The position numbers were made by a program, and so were the translations under genes. The notes beneath the pieces were generated by a model, which saw nothing but the letters and a program-made list of their open reading frames with translations, was not told the origin of the DNA and searched no databases. DNA of 64,000 bases from Polyangiaceae bacterium (GTDB taxonomy: Bacteria; Myxococcota_A; Polyangia; Polyangiales; Polyangiaceae): NCBI GenBank assembly GCA_020633235.1, contig JACKEA010000004.1, forward strand, positions 806,001-870,000, read 5' to 3'. This document shows, one piece after another, positions 1 to 9,060 of the stretch; position 1 is the stretch's first letter; each line of letters begins with the position of its first letter.

Positions 1-2072
1 TCGGTGCGTTCGGCCAGCTGGCGTTCCCATGCGTCGAAATCTGCCCGCTCTGCAGCGCGTTCCAACTTTGCGCGCAGTTTGTCCAGCTTGGATTGGCTCA
101 GTCTGGGAGGGGCCCGGAGGCGCTGCTCCAGATTCGTGATCCTGCGCGCGATTCGAACGTCGTCGGCTCGATGCCGCAATGCCGCGAGCTCCGCCATCAG
201 CTCGGAAGCTCGCGGCAAGTCGGTGCCCAGAAGCGCCACGGTGGCCTTCTCCGGTGCCTCGTGAGTCGCCGCCAAGCGCGCGATCGGTCCGTGTAGGGCT
301 TCGGGATACTCCGCCGCCCAGGGCGGCGCACCGTGCGCCATCGCCCGCACGGGGGCGGGCAGATCTTTTCGGCGCTTCAGCAGCTCAATTCGCTGACCGG
401 CGGCGACGAGACGGCGCACGTTGCCGTCGAGCAGCAAGCTTCGCAGGGAGGACAACCTACCTGCTTCGTCGAAGGCGCTCACAAGTCGCCCGAGGCCGCC
501 CCGAAGAAGCCGGCGCTCGTCGTGCTCCAGCTCCAACAAACGCTCCACCACAGCGGCAAACTGCGCGGTGGCCTCGCCGGTTATCTGGATCGCTAGCCGA
601 CACGTGTCGTAGATGTCTCTATCCGCGAGGCGGGCCTGATGGAGCTCGAGAAACAGCTGCGCGGCGCGCTCGGGGCTCTTGGCGTGCTGGAGCAGAGGGA
701 TCAGGTTCTGTGCCATGCTCGCGTCGATCCCCGAGATGACCGTCCCGTGGATGTGGCGTAGGGCTTCGAAGAATCCGTGGAGCGATCGCTTGCTCGAGAG
801 ATTGGCCAGCAGCTCTCGGTCGAGCATGAAAGGCCAACGCGTCTCGGGCCGCAGGCTGTCCAGCCATGGACGCATCCAGCGCCGGGCCGAATGCGACCGA
901 CCATCGACCAGATACCTTCGCAGTGCATCGAGAAACGCCGTGAGCCGTGCCGGTTGCTCTTCCGCCCGCATTGCCCAGTGCATGAAGAAGAGGGTGGCGG
1001 CGCCGCGAGGGAGCTCTTGGGGAAGCTCGGCCAGCGTCAGAGTGGCGGCGCGGCAAGCGTGGCGCTGGATGGGGGCGGCGAGGGTCTCGATGCACCGGAA
1101 GTAGTCGCGTGCCTTGAGCGGGCGCGGTGTCTCGTTGCGCAGTTCCAAAATGGAACGAATGGCGGATGCCTTGCGCGCGTCGCTCCATTCGGCTCTCCCA
1201 ATCCGCTGCGCCAGGCGCGATTGAGACGCGCGCTCCAGGGCGTCCCACCAGCCCCGCCAAGCGGACAGCAGCTCCTTGGGAGCGGAGATCTCGAAGGTCT
1301 CGAGGGCGCGCTTCGCGGTTCGGGTGTCTTGCGCGGTGGTCCAGGTCAGCCACTCCAGCAAAGGCCGCGCGAAAGGGGTCGCCCGCTGCTCCGGGAGAGG
1401 CTTCGGGCGCCTTGCGCGCAAGGCGCCGAGCACCGCTCCGGCATGCTCGTGCCCGCCTGAGAGCGGCGTGTCGTAGACCCGAGGATCCGCGAGCCAAGCC
1501 ATCACGAGGTCCAGTCGCTGCGCACCGAGGCGAGCTGCCAGCCGCGTGAGCAGCACCGCCCACGCCCGCGTCTGCTCCAGGCCAACTTCACCTTGCAGCG
1601 CGACGAGGCTCTCGGCGTGACGCTGCACCCAAGCCAAGCTTGCGAGCACGCCGTCTTGCTCCACGGCGTGAACCCAGGAAAGGGCCGCCACGACCTGCTT
1701 CAAGGCGGGCTCGGCACTGACGACCTCGCGCGCCAGTGCACGCGGGTGGCGAGCGTACTGGCTCGGATCTTCAAAGAGATCCGCAGGCAGCGGCTTGCGC
1801 TCGTGGAGAGCGGCCTTGACGTGCGACAGGACTAGGTCGACGCGCCGTCTCCATAGCTCCGGGTCACCCACCAGCTTGGGGAGGACTCTCGGGAACTCCC
1901 GACGAAGCTCGTTCGCCGTGCGTTGAGCTCGGCTGACCTCACGGCGACCCAGCGTCACGGTCTGCAGGCCGCTTCCCGAGCGCTCGTCCGGTACGCACCA
2001 GCAGAGCGCGTCCCCCACCCGCGTGGTCGGATAGCCTGCCGTCCATCCCAAATGGCGACGCAGCACGAGCAT
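1..2072 (-). CDS. Large unrecognised protein, 3' end beyond window (partial)
   Basis: The minus strand is open without a stop from position 2072 down to base 1, about 690 codons, and the gene continues out of the window. I do not recognise the family. The product is Leu/Ala/Arg-rich and looks mostly helical, with no signal peptide and no transmembrane stretch. The visible end (RLSQSKLDKLRAKLERAAER) looks like a coiled coil. An in-frame TGA near 2196 limits the start. ATG 2072 has a weak AGGG upstream; GTG 2123 is the alternative. Codon use is normal for the window: the frame has the expected G/C third positions, whereas overlapping Arg/Pro-rich open frames do not look like proteins. It is divergent from the radical SAM gene. 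The coding call is firm; the function is unknown. Confidence 0.75.
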   Translation of the reverse strand, partial: MLVLRRHLGWTAGYPTTRVGDALCWCVPDERSGSGLQTVTLGRREVSRAQRTANELRREFPRVLPKLVGDPELWRRRVDLVLSHVKAALHERKPLPADLFEDPSQYARHPRALAREVVSAEPALKQVVAALSWVHAVEQDGVLASLAWVQRHAESLVALQGEVGLEQTRAWAVLLTRLAARLGAQRLDLVMAWLADPRVYDTPLSGGHEHAGAVLGALRARRPKPLPEQRATPFARPLLEWLTWTTAQDTRTAKRALETFEISAPKELLSAWRGWWDALERASQSRLAQRIGRAEWSDARKASAIRSILELRNETPRPLKARDYFRCIETLAAPIQRHACRAATLTLAELPQELPRGAATLFFMHWAMRAEEQPARLTAFLDALRRYLVDGRSHSARRWMRPWLDSLRPETRWPFMLDRELLANLSSKRSLHGFFEALRHIHGTVISGIDASMAQNLIPLLQHAKSPERAAQLFLELHQARLADRDIYDTCRLAIQITGEATAQFAAVVERLLELEHDERRLLRGGLGRLVSAFDEAGRLSSLRSLLLDGNVRRLVAAGQRIELLKRRKDLPAPVRAMAHGAPPWAAEYPEALHGPIARLAATHEAPEKATVALLGTDLPRASELMAELAALRHRADDVRIARRITNLEQRLRAPPRLSQSKLDKLRAKLERAAERADFDAWERQLAERT

Positions 2073-2244
2073 GGCGCGCCCTGCTGCTGCCTTGTTCGAG
2101 GTTCCGGAGAGATGGGCGCGCACGTCGAGCCGAGCATAGCGTGATGTGCGGGACGCCGGCTGCGCGGAGCCACGTGACGAGGCTCATGCCGTGGCTCGAC
2201 CTGGGTGGGGGCGCGCGTATCATCGGCTCGGGAAAGGAGTGGCC

Positions 2245-4113
2245 ATGCGTTTTCTCCTCGTGGGGCCGGACCTCGAGTCCAATCTGTCACTGGGTTATCT
2301 GGCGTCTTCCCTGACGCGCGCTGGGCACGCCGCCGAGATCGTCGCGTTCTCGAGCACGGCGGACACCGCGGACGTGCTCTCTCGCTCGCGCGCGGCGGAC
2401 GCCGTGGGGCTGTCTCTGTCGTTCCAGGTGCGGGCGCCGGAGTTCCTCGAGCTGGCCGCGGCGCTGAAGGCGCAGCGAGCGGAGCAGCCCGTCATCGGTG
2501 GCGGCCATTTCGCCTCCTGCGCCGCCGACGAGCTACTCCGCGACTACCCGGCCCTCGATCTCATCGTGCTCCACGAAGGCGAGCAGACCCTCGTGGAGCT
2601 GGCGGAGCTCGGTCCGGACCTCTTGGCGCGGGCGCACACCGTCGACGGCGTGGCGTTTCGCGGAGCTGGCGGTGCGCCGGCAAGGAGCGCGCTCCGCCCG
2701 GCCCTCGCGGACATCGACTCCTTGCCGCCGCCCGATCGTTCCGGCCCTGCGCGGCTGGTGGCTGGGGTGCCCACCGCGTACGTGATGGGCAGCCGCGGCT
2801 GCGTGCGGCGCTGCGACTACTGCTGCATCACCACCCTGCATCGCATGGCGCCGGGACCGCGCTTCCGTCGGCGCACGCCGAGCCGCGTGGTGGAGGAGCT
2901 GGCGGAGCTATACCATCGCCGGGGCGTTCGCCAGTTCGTGTTCCACGACGACAACTTCTTGGTCCCCTCGGCGCGCCAGAACGCGGAGCGCCTCGCGGAA
3001 TTCGAGCAGGCCATCGAAGCTGCCGGCATGCGGGACATCGGCATCGTGATGAAGTGCGGTCCGCAAGATCTGGATCCCGCGTCGCTACGAACCCTGAAGC
3101 GCATGGGCTTGCTGCGCATCTTCATGGGCATCGAATCGGGCAGCCAATGCGGCCTGGATTCCATCGGCCGTCGGCAGACCACCGCGGATGCGGAACGCGC
3201 GCTCTCGCTGTGCGAAGAGCATGGGGTCTCTTCGCAGTACACCATGATCATCTTCAATCCAGAGGCCACCATCGAGTCGATGTTGGCGGATCTGGACTTC
3301 GTGCGGCGCCATCCTGCGCATCCGCTCAACTACTGCCGCGCGGAGCTGTACGCCGGAACGCCCCTCGAGCAGCGAATGCTCAGCGAGGGGCGCGCTCGGG
3401 GCAGCTACATGGCCCGCACCTACAGCTATCGCGACGAGCGCGTGGCGCGCGTGTGGCGCGTCGGGCGGGAGCTGTTCGCCGGCCGCTGTTGGGGTCGGGA
3501 CGAGGTCTTGGGTCACGCCATCCGGCTGGACCATCAGCTTGCCGTGCTGAATCACTTCTACGACGGTCCCGTCGTAGAAGCGTTGGTGCGCGACTTCGCT
3601 GCCTGGCAGCTGGAGCTGAACCTCCAGACGGCGGCGCTGTTTCGCGAGCTCGTCATCGCGTGTGGAAGTGTGGAACGGGACGACGCGCCGAGCTTGCTCG
3701 ACGCGGTGGCGTCCATTCGGACCCGGGAGGTGGCGACGCGAGCGGAGCATCGTGAGGCGATCTGCCGATTCCGTGAGCGCATCGGCGGCATCGTGGAACC
3801 CGTGATCCAGTACGCCGTCGCGGACCGTCCGCGGCCGAGCCGGATCCCGCGGCATGCCATGGCGCTGCTCGTGGCCGCCACGCTCATTGGCTGTGGCGGT
3901 GGCCAAATGCATCCGGATCCCGGCGTGGCCGAGGCAGCGCCTCCCCCCATCGACGAGCCCGAGCCGTTTCCCGGGGAGCACCCGGATGCCGGCACGACGC
4001 AGCCTCCTTTTCAGGACGACGACGGCGTGGCCGAGATGGCGCCGGAGCCGTACATCGAGGACGACGGAGTCGCTGAAGCGGCGCCGCCGCCGATCGACAT
4101 CCAGAAACGTTGA
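2245..4113 (+). CDS. B12-binding-type radical SAM protein with C-terminal lipobox-like segment and repeats
   Basis: The 622-residue product has an N-terminal Rossmann-like domain of the cobalamin-binding radical SAM class (about residues 1-130; the DxHxxG cobalamin ligand motif is not evident). A radical SAM domain follows, with the cluster motif C186-VRR-C190-DY-C193 and a downstream GGGHF/GIESG-like pattern. Such enzymes cleave S-adenosylmethionine to make radicals for methylation or rearrangement. The start is ATG 2245, preceded by GGAAAGGAG; the frame is open further upstream but has no better site. The last 84 residues are odd. M539 begins a hydrophobic stretch ending LIGC (C550), like a lipoprotein signal. 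After it come acidic/proline-rich repeats: GVAEAAPPPID twice and GVAEMAPEPYI once. The substrate is unknown; the tail could be a fused precursor peptide or a separate lipoprotein read in the same frame. Confidence 0.85.
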   Translation: MRFLLVGPDLESNLSLGYLASSLTRAGHAAEIVAFSSTADTADVLSRSRAADAVGLSLSFQVRAPEFLELAAALKAQRAEQPVIGGGHFASCAADELLRDYPALDLIVLHEGEQTLVELAELGPDLLARAHTVDGVAFRGAGGAPARSALRPALADIDSLPPPDRSGPARLVAGVPTAYVMGSRGCVRRCDYCCITTLHRMAPGPRFRRRTPSRVVEELAELYHRRGVRQFVFHDDNFLVPSARQNAERLAEFEQAIEAAGMRDIGIVMKCGPQDLDPASLRTLKRMGLLRIFMGIESGSQCGLDSIGRRQTTADAERALSLCEEHGVSSQYTMIIFNPEATIESMLADLDFVRRHPAHPLNYCRAELYAGTPLEQRMLSEGRARGSYMARTYSYRDERVARVWRVGRELFAGRCWGRDEVLGHAIRLDHQLAVLNHFYDGPVVEALVRDFAAWQLELNLQTAALFRELVIACGSVERDDAPSLLDAVASIRTREVATRAEHREAICRFRERIGGIVEPVIQYAVADRPRPSRIPRHAMALLVAATLIGCGGGQMHPDPGVAEAAPPPIDEPEPFPGEHPDAGTTQPPFQDDDGVAEMAPEPYIEDDGVAEAAPPPIDIQKR

Positions 4114-4128
4114 GGGCGTAGTGTGGTG

Positions 4129-4179
4129 CCGCGCCGTCCCGACAAGATCTTCCAGCAGAAGCTTGTCGGCGCGGCGCGG
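4129..4179. terminator. Bidirectional terminator-like hairpin between convergent genes
   Basis: Two 18-base arms, 4129-4146 and 4162-4179, are complementary except for two adjacent positions and enclose a 14-base loop. The hairpin sits 16 bases after the radical SAM stop and 24 bases beyond the FecR-like stop, so it could end transcripts from both sides. There is no clear U-tract. Confidence 0.6.
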
Positions 4180-4202
4180 TAACGTCGCGCCCCGGTCTCG
4201 CG

Positions 4203-5270
4203 TCAGGGGCCGAGCAGGATGCTGCGCGTGGTGCTCGCGCCGCTCTGGCTACGGCTCACACTGAGCTTCCGGGTCGCGTCGCGAGTACATTGCTCGACGG
4301 CGGGCGCGAGGGGCGGATCGAATCCGAGCGCGATGAGCTTGCCGTCGGCGCCGAAGTCGAGGGACGCACGGCTGCGCGCGGTGACACGCACGCCCGCCTG
4401 CTCACTGGTGTGCCTTGCAAAGCAGGACGTCACTGCGCCCGACACTCGATCGAGCGCCCCTTCGAGCTCGTTCACGCTGGGGCGCTCCGGCAGCTTGGCG
4501 ACCGGCGGCGCGCCGCGCACCGGCTTCGGCGCGTCCGGCTCCGTTTCCGGCTCCACCGCTGCCGTCTTTGCGCGCGTGACCGTCCCGTCGTGGCCGTCGA
4601 GGGAAAAGCTGCCGCTATCTCCGGCGCCGAGCAGCCAGCCCTCGGTGTTCCCACGATGACCGGTGGGGCCCACCGCGACCACGCCTTCACGAACGGCGAC
4701 CTCCGCGCGGTTCGTCCCGCGCTTCACGGTGAACTGGGTGCCATGCACGGCCACACGGGTGCCCTCGACCTCGATGGCGAAGCTCTCCGGCTTGGGGCTC
4801 GGTACCACCTTGCTGGAGACCTCGCCGGAAGTGAGCTTCACCGTGAGGTGCTGGCCGAGCTCCGCCACCTCTGCCTGGCTGCCCTGAGCCAGAGTCCAGG
4901 TGGCCTTGCCGGAGTGGGTGACCACGACGTCGTGTCCCTTGGCCTCGACCCGATCGCCAACGCGAAGCGTGGCGCCGTCGATCGTGGCGGCAGTAAACAC
5001 GCGCGTCGGCGCCGCAGGACTTGACGCCTGTGGCGCCGACGCGGGTGAGCTTGGAGACAGGGCGCGCCAGCCGAAGATGGCGAGCGCTGCGGCGGCTGCC
5101 AGGGCGAGCGCGCCGGCCCAGGGGAAGCGCTGCGCGGGGAGCGGCTGGGCTTCCACCTTGGCCATGAGGGAACGCTCCATGCGGTCCCAATCCAGATCCG
5201 CCGTGGGCTCCTGCTTGAGGTCGTCCACCACACGGTCGAGTGCGTCGAGCTTGTCGTCGTGCTGTTCCAT
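4203..5270 (-). CDS. FecR-like membrane protein, likely anti-sigma factor
   Basis: A 355-residue protein. Residues 1-45 are a charged cytoplasmic part, followed by one transmembrane segment (WAGALALAAAAALAIFGW). A FecR-type beta-rich domain follows at about 90-230 (GDRVEAKGH, GTRVAVHGTQFTVKRG, VREGVVAVG). The C-terminal 90 residues contain two cysteines in a tail resembling the AgmX/PglI-type tail common in myxobacteria. The stop of the upstream sigma-factor gene overlaps this ATG (TGATG), so the two are translationally coupled. By analogy with FecR/FecI pairs it probably holds or signals to the ECF sigma factor. GTG 5273 is a possible start one codon earlier. Confidence 0.8.
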   Translation of the reverse strand: MEQHDDKLDALDRVVDDLKQEPTADLDWDRMERSLMAKVEAQPLPAQRFPWAGALALAAAAALAIFGWRALSPSSPASAPQASSPAAPTRVFTAATIDGATLRVGDRVEAKGHDVVVTHSGKATWTLAQGSQAEVAELGQHLTVKLTSGEVSSKVVPSPKPESFAIEVEGTRVAVHGTQFTVKRGTNRAEVAVREGVVAVGPTGHRGNTEGWLLGAGDSGSFSLDGHDGTVTRAKTAAVEPETEPDAPKPVRGAPPVAKLPERPSVNELEGALDRVSGAVTSCFARHTSEQAGVRVTARSRASLDFGADGKLIALGFDPPLAPAVEQCTRDATRKLSVSRSQSGASTTRSILLGP

Positions 5271-5989
5271 CACGTCCGCTCCTCTCGCACGCGAGAGCCG
5301 CGCTTTCGGCGGGGACGCGCGTCGCTATCGAGGCTATCCGCCAGGGCGGCCAAGCTGGGTTCCTCTCGCAGCATGTCGGCGAGCTCCTTGCGAGCATAGA
5401 ACAACCGAGTGCGGACCGTGAGCACGGGAGCTCCCACCACCTCGGCGATCTCCGCTGCGGGCATTCCTTCCAGCTCGTGGAGGATGAAAACGGTGCGCTT
5501 CTTCTCGCTGATGCGCTCCAGCAGGCGTCCGAAGGCGGCGACGCGGGTACGTCGCGCGACCTGCTCGTCCGGCAGCGGGTCGTGATCCTCGGGCATGTGG
5601 CCTTCGGGCTGCTCCACCAGCACCGGGCGGCTCTTGGCGGCCCGGCGGTGCATCAAGACCACGTTCACGGTCACCCGATAGAGCCAGGTGGAGAAGCGGG
5701 CTTGGCCGCGGAAGTCCTTGATGCTGCGGTGCACCTGGAGGAACACCTCCTGGACCACGTCCTCCACGTCGGAGGTGCGGCCGCTCAGCATGCGTTGGAC
5801 GAGACGAGCGACGTCGCTGCGATGCAGACGAAAGAGCTCTCGGAAGGCGACGGTGTCGCCTTCCTGGCAGCGCGCAACGAGCTCTTCGTCGAGAGCCAAG
5901 CGGAGGTTCCTAAGGGTCTGTCGGGACGCTGAAGGGGACGTAGCTACGGGGGGCCACGAGTGCTCCAGCGCCAGAGCTACGGCCTGCAT
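5270..5989 (-). CDS. ECF-family RNA polymerase sigma factor
   Basis: A 239-residue sigma-70 factor. Region 2 lies at about residues 45-115 (DVEDVVQEVFLQVHRS, then FSTWLYRVTVNV), and region 4 at about 165-215 (RTVFILHELEGMPAAEIAEV, then TVRTRLFYARKEL). There is no region 1.1 or 3, as is typical of ECF factors. The C-terminal tail is basic. It overlaps the FecR-like gene by one base, suggesting a sigma/anti-sigma pair for a cell-surface signal. The start at 5989 lacks a strong ribosome-binding site, so the first 20-30 residues are uncertain. Confidence 0.9.
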   Translation of the reverse strand: MQAVALALEHSWPPVATSPSASRQTLRNLRLALDEELVARCQEGDTVAFRELFRLHRSDVARLVQRMLSGRTSDVEDVVQEVFLQVHRSIKDFRGQARFSTWLYRVTVNVVLMHRRAAKSRPVLVEQPEGHMPEDHDPLPDEQVARRTRVAAFGRLLERISEKKRTVFILHELEGMPAAEIAEVVGAPVLTVRTRLFYARKELADMLREEPSLAALADSLDSDARPRRKRGSRVREERT

Positions 5990-6039
5990 CAGAGAGTTGG
6001 ATGCGCGCCCGACCCCGGATTTTCATCTCGGCTCACAAG

Positions 6040-6058
6040 TTCCCGTATCTACGGGGAA
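6040..6058 (-). terminator. Short hairpin after the small basic protein gene
   Basis: TTCCCGTA (6040-6047) pairs with TACGGGGAA (6050-6058) with one bulge, directly beyond the stop of the minus-strand gene at 6065. The loop is only two bases, so the real stem is shorter; a weak terminator candidate. Confidence 0.35.
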
Positions 6059-6064
6059 AGCGGC

Positions 6065-6403
6065 CTAGAACAGGGCGCGGAGGTCGACCGCGTCCTTCTT
6101 CTTCTGCTCCAGGATGCGGTTGACTGCCCGCAGCAGGCGGGTCTTGCCGGGGCCAGAGAGCTTCTTGCCTTCCTTGGCCGCGTTGAGGAGCTGGGGCGTG
6201 ACCGGACGACCGCTGCGGGGCTTCGGGGGAGCCTTCTTCTCCTCACCCTCTGCCGCCGGGGCGGATTCCGCGCCTCCCTGGCGCTTCTTCAGCTTGAGAC
6301 GCCGATCTTCCGGCTTCAGCTGCTCCAGCCGATGGCTGACGGCCAGCAGGCGTCGGGGGTCGATCTTGTTGGCTTCCAGGAACTCCGCAAACTTCGTAGC
6401 CAT
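6065..6403 (-). CDS. Small lysine-rich protein of unknown function
   Basis: A 112-residue basic protein starting MATKFAEFLEANKIDPRR, with ATG 6403 preceded by GGAG at good spacing. The N-terminal 35 residues look helical (RLLAVSHRLEQLKPEDRRL). A Lys/Pro/Glu-rich linker follows, then a second helical block (LLNAAKEGKKLSGPGKTRLLRAVNRIL). There is no signal peptide or transmembrane segment. The frame is open well upstream, but that part runs antisense through the purine nucleoside phosphorylase gene and is not protein-like. The basic make-up suggests nucleic-acid or ribosome contact, which is only a guess. Confidence 0.7.
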   Translation of the reverse strand: MATKFAEFLEANKIDPRRLLAVSHRLEQLKPEDRRLKLKKRQGGAESAPAAEGEEKKAPPKPRSGRPVTPQLLNAAKEGKKLSGPGKTRLLRAVNRILEQKKKDAVDLRALF

Positions 6404-6496
6404 GGTTCTCCGCTCGGTTTGATTGAAGGGCGCGGACGATAGCACCGGCCGGCGGGACCACAATCTTCTTTTCCCCCGGCTCCGGGTTCTGGAAAA

Positions 6497-7333
6497 GTGC
6501 CCCTGATGACCGCGGAAGACCGTCTTCTCGAGGCTGAAAAAATGATCCGGGGCCGCCGCCCCCAGAGCCCCCGAGTGGGGGTCGTGCTGGGCTCGGGACT
6601 GGGGGCCTTCGGGGATTCGCTCTCGGACCTCTCGAAGGTGCCCTACGCGGAGGTGCCCCACATGCCCCGCTCCACCGTGGTGGGGCACGCCGGCAACCTG
6701 TGCTTGGGCCGTGTGGGCGAGGTGGAGGTGGCGTGCCTGCAGGGGCGCGTCCACCTCTATGAAGGACACGACCTCGACACCGTCACCTTCGGGGTGAAGC
6801 TCCTGGCCCGGCTCGGATGTCGCGCGGTGATCCTCACCAACGCGGCCGGGGGCGTGAACACGGATTTCGCGCCGGGGGATCTGATGCTGATCACCGATCA
6901 CCTGAACCTGACGGCCCAGAATCCCTTGGTAGGACCGAACCCGGAGGGCTTGCCGCGCTTTCCGGACATGACGCAGGCCTACGATGAGGACATCCTCGAG
7001 GCTGGGCGTCGCGCCGCGAAAGATGCCGGTTCGCCTCTGCGGGAGGGCGTGTACGCCGCGATGCTCGGCCCCAGCTACGAAACGCCCGCGGAGATCCGCA
7101 TGCTGCGCACCCTGGGGGCCGACGCCGTGGGCATGAGCACCGTAGTGGAGGTGTTGGCCTTGCGTCACCGCGCAGTGCGCGTGGGGGCCATGAGCTGCAT
7201 CACGAACCTGGCCGCCGGGATGTCCGGCGGTCTTCTGGATCACAAAGAGGTCGAAGAGGTGGCCACGCGAACGCGCGAACGCTTCGTGCGGGTGCTGGGC
7301 CGCTGGGTCGAGCTCACGGGGGGTCTCACATGA
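6497..7333 (+). CDS. punA: Purine nucleoside phosphorylase (PNP family 2, trimeric type)
   Basis: A 278-residue enzyme splitting inosine/guanosine with phosphate into base and ribose-1-phosphate (EC 2.4.2.1). It has the expected phosphate-binding GSGLG near residue 32, the VVGHAGN stretch, [18 protein letters not shown], and [12 protein letters not shown] followed by [10 protein letters not shown] (purine pocket). GTG 6497 has GGAAAA close upstream; ATG 6506 is an alternative start three codons in. It is the first gene of an operon: its stop overlaps the ATG of the cytidine deaminase gene, which overlaps the third gene. Together they form a nucleoside-salvage operon. Confidence 0.93.
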   Translation: MPLMTAEDRLLEAEKMIRGRRPQSPRVGVVLGSGLGAFGDSLSDLSKVPYAEVPHMPRSTVVGHAGNLCLGRVGEVEVACLQGRVHLYEGHDLDTVTFGVKLLARLGCRAVILTNAAGGVNTDFAPGDLMLITDHLNLTAQNPLVGPNPEGLPRFPDMTQAYDEDILEAGRRAAKDAGSPLREGVYAAMLGPSYETPAEIRMLRTLGADAVGMSTVVEVLALRHRAVRVGAMSCITNLAAGMSGGLLDHKEVEEVATRTRERFVRVLGRWVELTGGLT

Positions 7334-7716
7334 TGGACATAAAGGATCTGATCGCGCCCGCGACGGCGGTGCAGCAGCACGCCCACGCGCCCTACTCCAA
7401 ATTCCGAGTGGGCGCGGCCCTGCGCGCCGAGGACGGCAACGTATACGCGGGCTGCAACGTGGAAAACGCGAGCTACGGCGGAACGGTGTGCGCCGAGCGC
7501 TCCGCGGTTTCCGCCATGGTGGCCGCCGGCGCCCGGAAAATCCGCCAGATCGTGGTGGTCACGGACGCGGACGCGCCGGTCATGCCCTGCGGCATCTGCC
7601 GGCAGGTGCTGCTCGAGTTCGCGGACGACACCGAGGTGCTCGCCGTGTGCCCGAGCGGTGAGAAGCTCACGACCCTGGCCGCGCTCTTGCCGGAGCCCTT
7701 CGTTTTCGACAAATGA
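7330..7716 (+). CDS. cdd: Cytidine deaminase (tetrameric, zinc-dependent)
   Basis: The 128-residue length fits homotetrameric cytidine deaminases (EC 3.5.4.5), which convert cytidine or deoxycytidine to uridine. The zinc and catalytic motifs are intact: [11 protein letters not shown], then C-A-E in TVCAERSA, and PCGICRQ. The Cys in CAE is the hallmark of the short tetrameric form (the dimeric form has His). The start ATGATG overlaps the stop of the PNP gene (ATGA), and the stop overlaps the next ATG. Confidence 0.95.
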   Translation: MMDIKDLIAPATAVQQHAHAPYSKFRVGAALRAEDGNVYAGCNVENASYGGTVCAERSAVSAMVAAGARKIRQIVVVTDADAPVMPCGICRQVLLEFADDTEVLAVCPSGEKLTTLAALLPEPFVFDK

Positions 7717-9041
7717 CGACATCCAAGATCGTGCTGCGGGGCGCGACGGTAGTCACCTGCGACGAGCAGGACCGGGTGATCCGTGGCGACGTGCTCGTGT
7801 CCGGGGATCGCATCGAGGCCATCGGTCGCCTGGTGGTGCCTCGCGGGGCCAAGATCGTCGACGCCCGAGACCACGTGGTGATGCCCGGCCTGGTCATGGC
7901 GCACGTGCACCTGTGTCAGGCGTTGATGCGGGGCATGGCGGACGACATGCCCCTCTTGGACTGGCTGCGCACGCGCATCTGGCCGCTCGAGGCCGCCCAC
8001 GACGAACGCTCGCTGCGGGTCAGCGCCCAGCTCGGACTGGCCGAGCTCCTGCGCGCGGGAACCACGGCGCTCTTGGATCTCGGCACCGTGCACCACCACG
8101 ACGTGGTGTTCGATGCCTGCGCGCGGGCCGGCATCCGCGTGCTGGGCGGCAAGTCCCTGATGGACAGCGGACAGGGCGTGCCGCGCCGCTTGCGGCAGAG
8201 CACGCGCGAGAACCTGCGGGACGCCGAGCGGCTCTCGAAGACCTGGCATGGCAAGGCTTCGGGTCGCATTCACTACGCCTACATCCCTCGCTTCATCCTC
8301 TCCTGCTCCGAGGCGCTGGTGCGCGGTGCCCTCGAACGCGCAGAGAGCGAGGGCCGTGCCTTCCACACGCATGCCTCGGAGCACGCGGGAGAGCGTGAAG
8401 CCGTGCGCGCTGCGCTAGGCGCCGACGACGTGGTGGTGCTGCGCCGCTGGGGTATGCAGGGGCCGCACACGTCCATCGCGCACGCTGTGCAGCTGAGCGC
8501 GGGGCAGATCCGCGCCCTGGCTCGCGCCGAGACCCGTGTGGTCCATTGCCCCAGTGCCAACCTGAAGTTGGGCAGCGGCATCGCTCGCGTCGCCGCACTG
8601 CGCAAGGCTGGGGTGGTGGTGGGCCTCGGGCCAGATGGCGCGCCCTGCAACAACAACCTCGATCCCTGGGTGGAGATGCGTCACGCCGCCCTGATCAGCG
8701 CCGGGCGCTTCGGTCCGGGCGTGCTCGAAGCTCGAGACGTGCTCAGGATGGCCACCATCGACGGCGCCAAGGTGCTCGGGCTGGATCACGAAATCGGCAG
8801 TGTAGAGGTGGGCAAGCGTGCCGATCTGGTGGTGGTGCGCATGGACGACGTGCACGTGGCCCCCACCTGGGATCCGGTGAGCACCCTGGTCTACGCCACC
8901 CAGGCGCGCGACGTGCGGCACGTGCTGGTGGACGGACGCTTCCTGGTCCAGGACGGAGAGCTCACTACGCTGGACGCCGAGCGGGTGGCCGCCATGGCAC
9001 GGCAACAAGCGCGTCGCTTGGCCCGTCGCGCTGGCGTTTGA
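7713..9041 (+). CDS. Amidohydrolase, likely S-adenosylhomocysteine/methylthioadenosine or 5'-deoxyadenosine deaminase
   Basis: A 442-residue metal-dependent amidohydrolase of the ATZ/TRZ-SAH deaminase branch. Metal-site motifs in order: MAHVHLCQ (HxH), THASEHAGE (His/Glu), SIAHAVQL (His) and [12 protein letters not shown] (Asp). The N- and C-terminal strands form the usual small beta-sandwich ([25 protein letters not shown]). The first motif lacks the usual T between the two His. Four-base overlap with cdd and operon membership with PNP favour a nucleoside substrate such as SAH, MTA or 5'-deoxyadenosine. N-ethylammeline or guanine deaminase activity cannot be excluded from sequence. Confidence 0.88.
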   Translation: MTTSKIVLRGATVVTCDEQDRVIRGDVLVSGDRIEAIGRLVVPRGAKIVDARDHVVMPGLVMAHVHLCQALMRGMADDMPLLDWLRTRIWPLEAAHDERSLRVSAQLGLAELLRAGTTALLDLGTVHHHDVVFDACARAGIRVLGGKSLMDSGQGVPRRLRQSTRENLRDAERLSKTWHGKASGRIHYAYIPRFILSCSEALVRGALERAESEGRAFHTHASEHAGEREAVRAALGADDVVVLRRWGMQGPHTSIAHAVQLSAGQIRALARAETRVVHCPSANLKLGSGIARVAALRKAGVVVGLGPDGAPCNNNLDPWVEMRHAALISAGRFGPGVLEARDVLRMATIDGAKVLGLDHEIGSVEVGKRADLVVVRMDDVHVAPTWDPVSTLVYATQARDVRHVLVDGRFLVQDGELTTLDAERVAAMARQQARRLARRAGV

Positions 9042-9060
9042 GGCGTGGCACACTCGCCGG

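Noticed and set aside
619..1563. A 314-codon open frame on the minus strand
   Set aside because: Its product is dominated by Arg, Pro and Ala, and it lies in another frame of the real partial gene that spans 1-2072.
3859..4113. Separate small lipoprotein gene inside the radical SAM frame
   Set aside because: No ribosome-binding site precedes ATG 3859; it is kept as a finding about the fused tail instead.
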